DNA from: Mesorhizobium sp. RMAD-H1 | GTDB taxonomy: Bacteria > Pseudomonadota > Alphaproteobacteria > Rhizobiales > Rhizobiaceae | Assembly (NCBI RefSeq): GCF_014191375.1 | Contig: NZ_JACHWN010000006.1 | Span: 186,001-250,000 of the forward strand | DNA length: 64,000 nt | Direction: 5' to 3' | Translations under genes and position numbers: made by a program | Notes under the pieces: model-generated | What the model was told of the DNA's origin: nothing | Database searches by the model: none | The model's input: the letters and a program-made list of their open reading frames with translations, nothing else | Shown: positions 1 through 8,193 of the stretch, piece after piece | Numbering within the stretch: the stretch's first letter is position 1 | How the letters are laid out: each line of letters starts with the position of its first letter

Positions 1-1535
1 ACCGTGATCTCGGACGCAGCCGGTCCCAGATTAAGCACGATGAGATATCGCTCGTCTTCCGTCTCGCGCATATAGGCCAGGACGTCGTCCGCGGCGTGAA
101 CGGTGCTGTATCTCCCGATGGTCAAGGCCTCGCTGCGGCGGCGCAGCGCCAGCAGGCGGCGGTAGAAGGAGAGCATCGAAGCGGGATCGTCGCGCTCGGC
201 CTCGACGTTGAACTGTGCGACATCGGGGGCGATCGGCAGCCAGGGTGCAACCGCGCTGAAACCGGCATTGGGACCGCCGCTCCACTGCATCGGCGTGCGC
301 TGCGGATCACGGCCGAAGCCCTGCCCCGGCACCCGGCGCTCGAAGGGATCCTCGACACGATCGAACGGAATCTCGACATCGGTCATGGCGATCTCGTCGC
401 CATAATAGATGGTCGGCGTGCCGCGCAACGTCAGCAGCATCATCGCGGCGACGCGCGCCTGCTGCCGTCCGACCCGCGCCGCTATTCGCGGCTTGTCGTG
501 ATTGCTCAGTACCCAATTCGGCCAGCCGCCTTCCGGTAAGGCCGCCTCATATTCCTCGATCTGCCGTTGCAGGTGGCGGGCGTCCCATTCCGCTTCGATC
601 AGGTGAAAATTGAAGGGCAGATGCGCGCCACGCAATTCGCGCCCGTAATAGGCGACAAGCCGGGCAATCGGCAGATAGATCTCGCCGATCAGCAAGCGAT
701 CCCTGCCATATTCCTCCAATACGCCGCGCATTTGCGAGACCACCTCGTGCACCTCAGGGCGGTCGGTATTGTAGATCTGGAGCACTTTCGTGTGCGGCGG
801 CATCTCAGGCGTCCAATCCGGGTTCACCGGATTATCCCGGAACTGATCGTCCTTGATCAGGTGCCAGATGACATCGACACGGAAACCATCCACGCCCCGG
901 TCGAGCCAGAAGCGCAGGACATCGTACATTTCCCGGCGCACCTCCGCATTGCGCCAGTTGAGATCGGGCTGCTCCTTCAAGAAGGCATGGTAGTAATATT
1001 GCTTCGTCGCCTCGTCCCATTCCCAGCCGCTGCCGCCGAAATTGCTCGGCCAATTGTTGGGCGGGCCACCATCGGGCGCGGGATCGCGCCAGATATACAT
1101 GTCACGCTTGGGATTGTCGCGGGAACTGCGCGCCTCGACGAACCAGGGATGCCGGTCCGATGTGTGGTTGGGCACGAAATCGAGCAGCACGCGCAAGCCG
1201 CGCCGATGGGCTTCCGCGAGCAGATGGTCGAACTCGGCCAGCGTGCCGAACCGCGGATCGATATCCCGGTAATCGGAGATATCGTAGCCGAAATCTGCCA
1301 TCGGTGAGGGAAAGATCGGGGAGATCAAGATTGCGTCGATCCCGAGCCACACCAGATAATCGAGCCGCTCGATAATGCCGCGCAAATCTCCGATGCCGTC
1401 GCCGCTACTGTCCTGAAACGAGCGCGGATAGATCTGATAGATGACGCCGCGCTGCCACCAGGCTTCCATCCTCGCCTGCTTCTGCAACCCCTGCGCCGCG
1501 CGCGTCAGATCGGCTGTCGTGTTGGTGTCGTTCAT
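1..1535 (-). CDS. GH13 alpha-glucosidase (3' end cut by window)
   Basis: Secreted or cytosolic alpha-glucan hydrolase of glycoside hydrolase family 13 (alpha-glucosidase/oligo-1,6-glucosidase branch). The reading frame runs off the left edge, so the C-terminus is missing. About 510 residues are visible. The N-terminal part has WWQRGVIYQIYPRSF and the GDGIGDL loop; the (beta/alpha)8 barrel motifs follow: DFVPNHTS, the nucleophile in GFRVDV, the acid/base Glu in LIGEIY and the transition-state Asp in LSNHDKPR. No signal peptide is apparent. The first ATG is at 1535; an alternative is Met23 at 1469, because the first ATG has no good ribosome site. A stress-type promoter motif lies immediately upstream. 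Neighbouring glycosyltransferase and debranching-like genes point to glycogen/trehalose-type glucan metabolism. The exact substrate is inferred, not shown. Confidence 0.9.
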   Translation of the reverse strand, partial: MNDTNTTADLTRAAQGLQKQARMEAWWQRGVIYQIYPRSFQDSSGDGIGDLRGIIERLDYLVWLGIDAILISPIFPSPMADFGYDISDYRDIDPRFGTLAEFDHLLAEAHRRGLRVLLDFVPNHTSDRHPWFVEARSSRDNPKRDMYIWRDPAPDGGPPNNWPSNFGGSGWEWDEATKQYYYHAFLKEQPDLNWRNAEVRREMYDVLRFWLDRGVDGFRVDVIWHLIKDDQFRDNPVNPDWTPEMPPHTKVLQIYNTDRPEVHEVVSQMRGVLEEYGRDRLLIGEIYLPIARLVAYYGRELRGAHLPFNFHLIEAEWDARHLQRQIEEYEAALPEGGWPNWVLSNHDKPRIAARVGRQQARVAAMMLLTLRGTPTIYYGDEIAMTDVEIPFDRVEDPFERRVPGQGFGRDPQRTPMQWSGGPNAGFSAVAPWLPIAPDVAQFNVEAERDDPASMLSFYRRLLALRRRSEALTIGRYSTVHAADDVLAYMRETEDERYLIVLNLGPAASEIT

Positions 1536-1546
1536 AATGCCGGGCT

Positions 1547-1571
1547 AACACCGGACGGCGGTCAATGTTCC
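1547..1571 (-). promoter_or_regulatory. EcfG/RpoE2-type promoter motif
   Basis: On the minus strand GGAAC (1571-1567), 16 bp, then TGTT (1550-1547). This fits the alphaproteobacterial general stress consensus GGAAC-N16/17-xGTT (equivalently GGAAC-N18/19-TT). It sits about 12 bp before the first ATG of the alpha-glucosidase, giving a very short leader, or a longer one if Met23 is the true start. Confidence 0.5.
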
Positions 1572-1714
1572 GGCCTTTTTTGCCGGGAACGCCCTTCGAG
1601 ATTTCGCCAACACGCCTCTTGAAGTCGATTTATGCGGCTCCTAGTTCATCCTCGCAGGACCGCCCTGTCGGTCCGGGCTCTATGACATCATTGTTCTGCA
1701 TATGGAGGATTTGC
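1572..1714. other. Intergenic stretch
   Basis: The gap between the divergent alpha-glucosidase gene and the GroES-like minigene. The only structure seen is a short hairpin, GGACCG (1657-1662) with CGGTCC (1669-1674), without a T tract. No convincing sigma-70 promoter was recognised. Confidence 0.4.
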
Positions 1715-1846
1715 ATGCACTTCCGCCTGTTGTGTGATCGTGTTGTCGTACACGACATCCCTGCCGAAGGAGAAACGCGCACCGGTCATTTCATTTTCGA
1801 AGCATGCGAGGCAAAGCCCGCAGAAACGGGGAGGTGCTATCGATGA
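1715..1846 (+). CDS. GroES-like 43-aa minigene
   Basis: A 43-residue frame beginning MHFRLLCDRVVV, which mirrors the start of co-chaperonin GroES (MxFRPLxDRVVV). The match continues through the E-x-x-T-x-x-G and KPxE positions at the usual spacing (residues 18-36), after which the protein stops; GroES is normally about 95-100 aa. A strong Shine-Dalgarno GGAGG at 1704-1708 lies 6 bp before the ATG. The TGA overlaps the ATG of the glycosyltransferase as ATGA, the arrangement of translational coupling. It lacks most of the GroES barrel, so it cannot be a working heptameric lid. It is either a decayed groES remnant reused as a translated leader, or a small protein of unknown role. No groEL is nearby. 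Confidence 0.55.
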   Translation: MHFRLLCDRVVVHDIPAEGETRTGHFIFEACEAKPAETGRCYR

Positions 1847-2940
1847 AGATAGCACAGATCGCTCCGCTTGCCGAATGTGTCCCGCCACGGCTCTATGGCG
1901 GAACCGAACGCATCGTCTCCTATCTTACCGAGGAACTGGTCCGGCAAGGCCACGACGTGACGCTATTCGCGAGCGCGGATTCGCAGACCGCCGCCAGGCT
2001 CATCGGCTGCTCGGATATCGCGCTACGGCTCAATCCTGCCGTCAGGGACCCGATCCCCTATCATGTCGTCATGCTCGATGAGGTGCGCCGGCGCGCCAAG
2101 GAGTTCGACGTACTGCATTTCCATATCGATCTCCTGCACTTCCCGCTGATCCGGGAAATGGCGGGACGCACCGTCACCACCTTGCACGGCCGTCTCGACC
2201 TGCCGGATCTGATCCCCTTCTATTCTGCTTTCCCCGAAATTCCGCTGGTATCGATCTCCCGGGATCAGCGACGGCCGCTGTCCTGCCCCGTCAATTGGGT
2301 CGGCACCGTCTATCACGGATTGCCGCGCGACCTGCTGCCGTACACGGCGAAACCGAAAGGCGATTACTTTGCCTTTCTCGGACGCGTCTCGCCGGAAAAA
2401 CGGCCCGATCGCGCCATTGAGATCGCCGCGCGGGCCGGCGTGAAGCTGAAGCTCGCCGCCAAGGTCGACAAGGCCGATCAGGATTACTGGACCAATGTGA
2501 TCGAGCCGATGATAAGGGCCCACCCCAATGTCGAGTTCATCGGCGAAATTAACGAAAGGCAGAAGGCGGAATTTCTCGGCAATGCCCGCGCACTTCTGTT
2601 CCCGATCGACTGGCCCGAGCCCTTCGGCTTGGTGATGATTGAGGCCATGTCCTGTGGAACGCCGGTCATCGCCTTCCGCTGCGGGTCCGTGCCCGAAATC
2701 ATCCATGCCGGCGTTTCCGGCTTCGTCGTGGAGAACGCGGACCAGGCGGTTGCAGCGGTAAACGAGATCGGCGGGCTTGACCGGGCACGTGTGCGCACCG
2801 CGTTCGAAGAGCGCTTCACGGTGGACCGCATGGCCCGCGACTATCTCGACATCTATCGCAGCCTGCCCGATGTCGCGGCCGACGCCGTGCCCCTGCGCCG
2901 CAACGCCGGCCAGGATAGAGGATTGCAGGTGGTCGCCTGA
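1843..2940 (+). CDS. GT4-family glycosyltransferase
   Basis: Retaining glycosyltransferase of the GT-B fold, family GT4, 365 aa. The N-terminal Rossmann half starts MKIAQIAPLAECVPPRLYGGTER, with the glycine-rich GGTER loop; the C-terminal donor-binding half holds the E-x7-E motif in EPFGLVMIE and then SCGTPVIAFRCGSVPEI. It transfers a sugar from a nucleotide sugar; the acceptor is unknown. The start at 1843 is chosen over an upstream in-frame ATG at 1804 because GGGAGG lies just before it and because the N-terminal motif begins there. It overlaps the GroES-like minigene by four bases and precedes the debranching-like gene by 30 bp, so all three are probably one transcript. Related gene pairs (GT4 plus amylo-1,6-glucosidase-like) occur in rhizobial stress-associated glucan loci; that role here is inference. 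Confidence 0.88.
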   Translation: MKIAQIAPLAECVPPRLYGGTERIVSYLTEELVRQGHDVTLFASADSQTAARLIGCSDIALRLNPAVRDPIPYHVVMLDEVRRRAKEFDVLHFHIDLLHFPLIREMAGRTVTTLHGRLDLPDLIPFYSAFPEIPLVSISRDQRRPLSCPVNWVGTVYHGLPRDLLPYTAKPKGDYFAFLGRVSPEKRPDRAIEIAARAGVKLKLAAKVDKADQDYWTNVIEPMIRAHPNVEFIGEINERQKAEFLGNARALLFPIDWPEPFGLVMIEAMSCGTPVIAFRCGSVPEIIHAGVSGFVVENADQAVAAVNEIGGLDRARVRTAFEERFTVDRMARDYLDIYRSLPDVAADAVPLRRNAGQDRGLQVVA

Positions 2941-2970
2941 CAGCGGCCGCAAAGACGGAGATTTCCAGCC

Positions 2971-5187
2971 ATGCAGACAGCCGGCGCCCAAGCCATACCC
3001 CACGCGCCGGCTCCCACTGGAGCCGGCATGTCGCAACTTGCGCAATTCTTCATCCCCGCCGCCGCATCCCTGCAGGAAAGGCGGCCGCGCACGCTGAAGC
3101 ACGGCGACACCTTCGCCGTCTTCGACCATAATGGTGACGCGCTTTCCGGTCCGGGTAGTCCCGAGGGCATCTTCCACCGGGACACGCGCCACCTCTCGCA
3201 TTTTTATCTCACCATGGCCGGATCGCGGCCGATGCTGCTCAGTTCGACGCTGCGCGACGACAACGCCACGCTGACCTGCGATCTGACCAATCCGGACATG
3301 TTCGACGAGGAGGGCAAGCTCCTTTTCGAGCATGACCTCATTCATCTTCGGCGCTCGCGCTTTCTCTGGAATGCCACCTGCTTCGAACGTCTGGCGGTAC
3401 GCAATTTCGACGAGAAGCCTCGCCGGTTCAGCATTGAGCTTTCCTTCGCCGCCGATTTCGCCGACCTTTTCGAGGTGCGCGGCACCCGGCGGGAGGAAAA
3501 GGGCAGGCATCATCCGCCGGAGGTCGGCGATGACAGCGTAGTGCTAAGCTATACCGGCCTCGACGGCACCCGCCGGTCGACAAGCCTGCGCTTCGAGCCG
3601 GTACCGACGCGGCTCATGGGCGATCAGGCGGTATTCACATTCGAGCTGGCCCCCAAGGAATCCCGCTCGCTCTTCATCGAGATCAATTGCGGCACCGGCG
3701 GCGACAATCATCCCACGCGCTATGCCTTCTTCAGCGCGCTGCGCGATGCCCGGCGGGCGCTGCGTGCCTCGGCCTCGCGAGCGGCGGCAATCGAGACCTC
3801 GAACGACATCTTCAACGAGGCGCTGCGCCGCGGCGTGTCGGATATCTACATGCTGGTAACGGATACGCCGGAGGGGCCTTATCCCTATGCCGGCATCCCC
3901 TGGTTCAGCACCGTCTTCGGCCGCGACGCCCTGATCACGGCACTCGAAACCCTGTGGCTGGACCCGTCCATTGCGCGCGGCGTTCTCGGCCATCTCGCAG
4001 CCAACCAGGCAATAGCGATCGACCCTGAAGCCGATGCCGAACCTGGCAAAATCCTGCACGAGGTCCGCTATGGCGAGATGGCTGAGTTGGGGGAAGTCCC
4101 TTTCCGCCGCTATTATGGCAGCATCGATTCCACGCCGCTCTTCGTTATGCTCGCCGGCGCCTATCTCGAGCGGACCGGCGATGTCCAAACCGTTCGTCGT
4201 CTCTGGCCGAATATCGAGGCGGCCCTTTCCTGGATCGGAAAGCATGGCGACCGGGACGGCGACGGCTTCGTCGAATATGGGCGCCGGACGGCGGACGGGC
4301 TGGCCAACCAGGGCTGGAAGGACAGCCACGACTCCATCTTCCATGCCGACGGCACGCTCGCCAAGGGTCCCATCGCGCTCGTCGAGGTGCAGGCCTATGT
4401 CTATGGTGCGTGGCGCAGCGCCGCCGAATGCCTGCGCCGGCTGGGGCAACCGGAGCGCGCAGCGGCATTCGACGAGAAGGCAGAAGCGTTGCGCAAGCGC
4501 TTCGACGAATGTTTCTTCGATGAGGAACTCGGCACCTATGTGCTGGCGCTCGACGGCGACAAGGCGCCCTGCCGCGTCCCCTCCTCCAATGCGGGGCATG
4601 CGCTTTTCACCGGCATCGCCTATCCCGCACGGGCCGAGGCTGTCGTCAGAACATTGATGGGCAGCGCCTCCTTCTGCGGCTGGGGTGTGCGCACCGTCGC
4701 CGCCACAACGGCGCGATACAACCCCATGAGCTATCACAACGGATCAGTCTGGCCACATGACAATGCGATCATCGCGGCTGGCTTCGCCCGCTACGGCTTC
4801 AGGCGCGAGACCGCCCGCATCTTCGAAGGACTATTTGCCGCTTCAACCTATATCGAGATGCGGCGACTGCCGGAACTCTTCTGCGGTTTTGCCCGGCAGC
4901 GAGCCCACGGGCCGACCTTCTATCCCGTCGCCTGTTCGCCGCAGGCCTGGGCGGCGGCGGCACCCCTGTCGCTGATCCAGTCCTGCCTGGGGCTTGGCTT
5001 CGATCCCGAAGCACTGCACATCAGCTTCAACGAACCGGTCCTGCCGGCTTTCCTCGATGAGGTGGTGATCCACCGGCTTAGCGTGGGAAACGCCGCCGCC
5101 GATGTGGCGCTGCGGCGCTCCCGTTCGCAGGTAGTCGTCGATGTCCTCCAGCGCAACAGCCCGGTGCGGGTTCTCATAACATCATGA
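2971..5187 (+). CDS. Amylo-alpha-1,6-glucosidase-like protein (glycogen debranching family)
   Basis: 738-aa protein of the bacterial glycogen-debranching-like family. An N-terminal beta-rich domain (about residues 35-240; GDTFAVFDHNGD, GIFHRDTRHLSH) is followed by an (alpha/alpha)6 glucosidase domain (about 270-720) with GIPWFSTVFGRDALITA, DGLANQGWKDS and SYHNGSVWPHDNA, which carry the likely acidic catalytic and substrate residues. No signal peptide, so probably cytosolic. It lies 30 bp behind the GT4 gene and, with the divergent GH13 gene, suggests turnover of a branched alpha-glucan. An internal Met20 (position 3028) is an alternative start; the first ATG is preferred because GGAGA lies upstream. 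Its true substrate is not established for much of this family. Confidence 0.87.
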   Translation: MQTAGAQAIPHAPAPTGAGMSQLAQFFIPAAASLQERRPRTLKHGDTFAVFDHNGDALSGPGSPEGIFHRDTRHLSHFYLTMAGSRPMLLSSTLRDDNATLTCDLTNPDMFDEEGKLLFEHDLIHLRRSRFLWNATCFERLAVRNFDEKPRRFSIELSFAADFADLFEVRGTRREEKGRHHPPEVGDDSVVLSYTGLDGTRRSTSLRFEPVPTRLMGDQAVFTFELAPKESRSLFIEINCGTGGDNHPTRYAFFSALRDARRALRASASRAAAIETSNDIFNEALRRGVSDIYMLVTDTPEGPYPYAGIPWFSTVFGRDALITALETLWLDPSIARGVLGHLAANQAIAIDPEADAEPGKILHEVRYGEMAELGEVPFRRYYGSIDSTPLFVMLAGAYLERTGDVQTVRRLWPNIEAALSWIGKHGDRDGDGFVEYGRRTADGLANQGWKDSHDSIFHADGTLAKGPIALVEVQAYVYGAWRSAAECLRRLGQPERAAAFDEKAEALRKRFDECFFDEELGTYVLALDGDKAPCRVPSSNAGHALFTGIAYPARAEAVVRTLMGSASFCGWGVRTVAATTARYNPMSYHNGSVWPHDNAIIAAGFARYGFRRETARIFEGLFAASTYIEMRRLPELFCGFARQRAHGPTFYPVACSPQAWAAAAPLSLIQSCLGLGFDPEALHISFNEPVLPAFLDEVVIHRLSVGNAAADVALRRSRSQVVVDVLQRNSPVRVLITS

Positions 5188-5220
5188 GCCCGAACGCAAG
5201 ATCCGAACGGGACTGTCGAT

Positions 5221-5964
5221 TTAGAGGTCCGGTGCAATGAGCTGGCGCTGCATTGCGCGCACAACGGTTTGCGTCTTGTTGGCAGCGCCCAGCTTGTCCA
5301 TTGCGCTGACGATATGTGCGGTGACGGTGCGGTCTGCAATCTTCAGGATTTCGGCGATATCATGAGCCGTCTTGCCGAGGGCAGTCCACTGCAGAACCTC
5401 CCTTTCGCGCATGGTCAATGGTGACTGGACCGTCTGACGGTCGGCACCAACGACCTGCCGGATTCTCTCGGCAGCATATATGGCGATGAACTGAAGGGCC
5501 GGCTTGGCGCGCGCCGGCAGATCGGATTGCCGGCCGCTCATCGAAATACATGCCGTGCGGCCCACAAACCCAGGAAACGGCACGCAGAAGCCCCGCAACA
5601 TGCCAAAATCCCGAGCCAGTTCCATAAGCTCGCCGGCACGAGGCTCCCGATCCCGATCATACGGTGCTTCCTTCCATTCAAAGGATCGAAACGTGCTTCG
5701 ACACATGCGCGCTACGGGATCGAAATGGGCGTAGTTCTGCGTGGTGTAAAGTTCCGGCCATCCTTCAGGCAGCTTATCGAAGAAAACGAGATCTTCTATG
5801 TTTTCGTGTTGTTGAGGAAGATCAGAAACAACAATATTATAAAAGCCGAATTGAGAGATTCCTTTCTCCAATATACCAAAAACATCTATGATATTTTCGG
5901 ACGAATCTATACATTCGACCAAGCTTAATAGATCTTGCCAGTGATAGTAATCCCTGTTGCTCAT
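5221..5964 (-). CDS. LuxR-family quorum-sensing transcriptional regulator (LuxR solo)
   Basis: 247-aa two-domain regulator. Residues about 15-165 form the autoinducer-binding domain and 180-245 the GerE-type helix-turn-helix. The five residues that contact acyl-homoserine lactone in TraR/LuxR are all present with exact spacing: Trp69, Tyr73, Asp82, Trp97 and Gly125 (TraR W57, Y61, D70, W85, G113). The three DNA-binding-domain invariants are also present: Glu187, Leu191 and Gly197. It should therefore bind an AHL and DNA. No luxI synthase lies anywhere in the window, so it is a solo receptor here. It is divergent from the first of four lectin genes, each of which carries a lux-box-like promoter. 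Convergent with the debranching-like gene, with a 33-bp gap. Confidence 0.93.
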   Translation of the reverse strand: MSNRDYYHWQDLLSLVECIDSSENIIDVFGILEKGISQFGFYNIVVSDLPQQHENIEDLVFFDKLPEGWPELYTTQNYAHFDPVARMCRSTFRSFEWKEAPYDRDREPRAGELMELARDFGMLRGFCVPFPGFVGRTACISMSGRQSDLPARAKPALQFIAIYAAERIRQVVGADRQTVQSPLTMREREVLQWTALGKTAHDIAEILKIADRTVTAHIVSAMDKLGAANKTQTVVRAMQRQLIAPDL

Positions 5965-6254
5965 ACTCTACTCTCGATGGAAGATTGCGAAGCTCAAAAC
6001 TTATTAAATTGTATTCAATTCATTCTTATGAAATCCAGACCCGAACCGTCGTCGCGGTAAGCGCCCCGTAAGTTTGAAGGCAGTCGTCGGACGGTGGTTT
6101 GACAAGTAGGAATACGAGGCGCGCCACAGCATGAGAGGGTGCTCCGGTCTCCCGGAACGCCGGTTTCATGCATTGCTCCGGGCTTTTCCGGCTACGGATA
6201 CAACGATGGTCTGTGGCTCATCTTGCCCCGCCTAGCACCACCGCAGCCCATGCC
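5965..6254. other. Divergent control region luxR / lectin 1
   Basis: 290 bp between the regulator and the first lux-box site. The part next to luxR (about 5990-6030) is AT-rich and likely holds its promoter; a TACAAT hexamer can be read on the minus strand at 6013-6008 but without a good -35. No second lux-box-like site was found on the luxR side, so autoregulation through that site is not supported. No gene is seen. Confidence 0.4.
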
Positions 6255-6300
6255 ACCTGTAAGAAACTACAATACCGCTCCCTGTCTTCCTGCTTAGCCT
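6255..6300 (+). promoter_or_regulatory. lux-box-like site and -10 of lectin 1
   Basis: ACCTGTAAGAAACTACAATA at 6255-6274 contains the inverted repeat TGTA-N6-TACA (6258-6271), the same core as the classical lux box; the left half ACCTGTA is identical to that box. A -10-like TTAGCCT lies at 6294-6300, starting 36 bp from the core start, which puts the site near -42.5, the usual position for LuxR activators overlapping a missing -35. Confidence 0.75.
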
Positions 6301-6367
6301 TGGCAACCGGTACGGACCACCGCGAGACGTACCCAACTGGTCGCGTTAGCTTCGAAAGGAACAAGCA

Positions 6368-7117
6368 ATGGCTGAGCAATCGATATGGTCCGGGAAACTG
6401 GACGCCAGCTCTGAACAGGGCGTGAAGACAGGCGTCACCCTCAACACCCGCGACCCCAAGATCACCATCACCGTCACAGGGTCGGCAAAATATGCGCAGA
6501 ACAAACCGGATTTCGGTCCAATAGGCGATTCCAGCTATCAAAACCCGAATACGCTTTTACCCAGCGCGAATGTCGGTGCTGTCCTGATGAAGGTCGGCAA
6601 CGGCCCTTACAGGGTCGTCGGCAACGGATTGCCCAACTGGACGATCCGGGAAGACGGTGAACTCACCTTCTTCTACAATGATTGGCCGGGCAAATATGGC
6701 GACAATTCCGGCTCGTTCGACATCAATGTCGCAAGGAACCAGAACGGCACGAATGATGGGGGCCATTATAATGATGGGGGCCATTATGATGTAATCCTGA
6801 ACTACATAACGGGAGACAATACGACCTGGACCGCTCGTTGGGTGGGGGATATTTTCCTTCATACTCCAGCGGGGCCGAACCCGGGAGGAACCGAGCATCA
6901 GGACACAATCATCATTTATAAGATGTGGGACGACAGCTTCTGGCAGGCAAACTGGGACGCCTCCACCGAGAAATTCCGTCATGTGCCATTACCGGCGCCC
7001 AATCCACCAAGCCGTGTTGAGCATGAGGATGTGATCCTGAATTACATCACCTGGGACGGCAGCCGATGGACGGCCGTGCGTGACGGCGACGGCTTCTACC
7101 ATACACCCGCGAAGTAA
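6368..7117 (+). CDS. LecA (PA-IL)-like lectin with C-terminal triple-repeat domain
   Basis: 249-aa soluble protein without signal peptide. Residues 1-122 form one LecA-type galactophilic lectin domain: W-x-G near the N-terminus, ITITVTG, GAVLMKVGNGPYRVVG and the C-terminal YNDWPGKYGDNSGSF. In Pseudomonas LecA the equivalent YNDVPGTYGNNSGSF loop supplies calcium ligands Asp100, Asn107 and Asn108; here Asp and the last Asn are kept and Asn107 is Asp. Residues about 137-249 hold three diverged copies of a unit of the form HxDVILNYITxDxxxWTAxxxGDxFxHTP (at about 139-167, 177-207 and 219-247); this part is absent from the other three lectin genes and I do not recognise it. Own lux-box promoter upstream, AAAGGAA ribosome site 7 bp before ATG, own terminator after. 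Confidence 0.85.
   Translation: MAEQSIWSGKLDASSEQGVKTGVTLNTRDPKITITVTGSAKYAQNKPDFGPIGDSSYQNPNTLLPSANVGAVLMKVGNGPYRVVGNGLPNWTIREDGELTFFYNDWPGKYGDNSGSFDINVARNQNGTNDGGHYNDGGHYDVILNYITGDNTTWTARWVGDIFLHTPAGPNPGGTEHQDTIIIYKMWDDSFWQANWDASTEKFRHVPLPAPNPPSRVEHEDVILNYITWDGSRWTAVRDGDGFYHTPAK
6752..6787 (+). repeat. In-frame 18-bp tandem duplication
   Basis: Two perfect copies of AATGATGGGGGCCATTAT (6752-6769 and 6770-6787) within the linker of lectin 1, encoding NDGGHY twice. Being in frame and a multiple of three, it changes linker length without breaking the gene. Confidence 0.9.
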
Positions 7118-7162
7118 GGGTGGCGCTGCCTAAACCAGTCAGGGGAACATTCCCTCAAATTG

Positions 7163-7191
7163 CGAGCCCGGTCACCGGGCTCGGTTTTTTT
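7163..7191 (+). terminator. Rho-independent terminator of lectin 1
   Basis: CGAGCCCGGT / ACCGGGCTCG inverted repeat at 7163-7183 followed by seven T (7185-7191). Confidence 0.88.
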
Positions 7192-7242
7192 GCTCGTTTG
7201 CAGCTTTTTACCGCTACCGATGCGGACGCTCCATTCCGCGCA

Positions 7243-7289
7243 ACCTGTAAGAAACTACAATAACCATGCCCTCCCCGCCTGCTTAGCCT
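7243..7289 (+). promoter_or_regulatory. lux-box-like site and -10 of lectin 2
   Basis: ACCTGTAAGAAACTACAATA at 7243-7262, identical to the site before lectin 1. TTAGCCT follows at 7283-7289, starting 37 bp from the TGTA core start (one base more than the other three). Confidence 0.75.
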
Positions 7290-7360
7290 GAGCATGGTTC
7301 GCACTCCGAGCCATCGGGGCAGCACCAAATTGGCCACATTACCTTCGAAAGGAATAACCA

Positions 7361-8089
7361 ATGGCTGAACAAACAAAATTATGGAGCGGCACACTCCAGG
7401 CTAACGCAGAGCAGGGCGTGAAGACAGGCCTCACCCTCAACACGCGAGATCCCAACATCACGATCACCGTCACGGGGACGACGAAGTTCGGGAGTGGCTT
7501 CCCGGAAGTCGGGCCCGAAGGCGATCCGAATTACACAAACCCGAAGGTCATTTTACCCAGCGCAAACGAAGGTGCGTGCCTGATGAAGATCGGTGACCAT
7601 CTCATGAAGGTCGGCGCAGGGCTATCAGACTGGACGATCCGATACGATGGCGAGCTTACGTTCCTCTATAACGATGTACCGGGCGAGTACGCCGACAACA
7701 CCGGCGCGTACAACATCAACATCACGAAAACCCCGGTCGTGTGGAACGGCACACTCGAGGCAACGAACGAACAGGGCGTAAAAACAGGCGTTACCGTCAA
7801 CACAGCGGACAAGATTACGATCACGGTCACCGGGGAAGGAACATCTTGGCCAGGCCACGGGCCATTTGGCCCTGACGGGTTTCCCGGTTCAACCAATCAG
7901 TTTGACCCCAGCGCAAATTCCGCTGCAGTTCTGATGAGGATTGGTACCGGCCCTTATAGGCTCGTTGGCACGGGAATTTCCGATTGGCCCGTGGCCGAAG
8001 ACGGCGAAATCGCATTCTTCTATAATGACGCTCCAGGGGCGTATGGTGATAATTCTGGCTCCTTCGAGATAACGCTCACCGTATACTGA
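7361..8089 (+). CDS. Tandem LecA-like lectin, two domains
   Basis: 242-aa protein made of two LecA-like domains (about 1-120 and 122-242). Domain 1: LWSGTLQANAEQGVKTG, NPNITITV region, GACLMKIGD, YNDVPGEYADNTGAYNI. Domain 2: VWNGTLEATNEQGVKTG, GPFGPDG, AAVLMRIGTGPYRLVG, YNDAPGAYGDNSGSFEI. The Asp of YND and the Asn of the (D/N)N(S/T)G loop, matching calcium ligands of Pseudomonas LecA, are kept in both domains, so calcium-dependent sugar binding is plausible; the sugar specificity is unknown. No signal peptide, as in LecA. Start at ATG 7361 after AAAGGAA. Transcribed from its own lux-box promoter and ended by its own terminator. Two domains per chain would give a multivalent, cross-linking lectin. 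Confidence 0.85.
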   Translation: MAEQTKLWSGTLQANAEQGVKTGLTLNTRDPNITITVTGTTKFGSGFPEVGPEGDPNYTNPKVILPSANEGACLMKIGDHLMKVGAGLSDWTIRYDGELTFLYNDVPGEYADNTGAYNINITKTPVVWNGTLEATNEQGVKTGVTVNTADKITITVTGEGTSWPGHGPFGPDGFPGSTNQFDPSANSAAVLMRIGTGPYRLVGTGISDWPVAEDGEIAFFYNDAPGAYGDNSGSFEITLTVY

Positions 8090-8113
8090 CCGCCGGTCAA
8101 GGCCCTTTCCTTC

Positions 8114-8143
8114 GCCGGGCCCGTTCATTGGGTCCGGCTTTTT
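8114..8143 (+). terminator. Rho-independent terminator of lectin 2
   Basis: Stem GCCGGGCCC / GGGTCCGGC (one G-T pair) with a 7-nt loop at 8114-8138, then five T. Confidence 0.85.
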
Positions 8144-8193
8144 GCTGAACTGCGGCTTTTCCCGCCACCGGTGCGGACGCTTCGTTCCACGCG

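Noticed and set aside
1657-1674. Hairpin as terminator of an upstream gene
   Set aside because: No T tract follows and no plus-strand gene ends before it.
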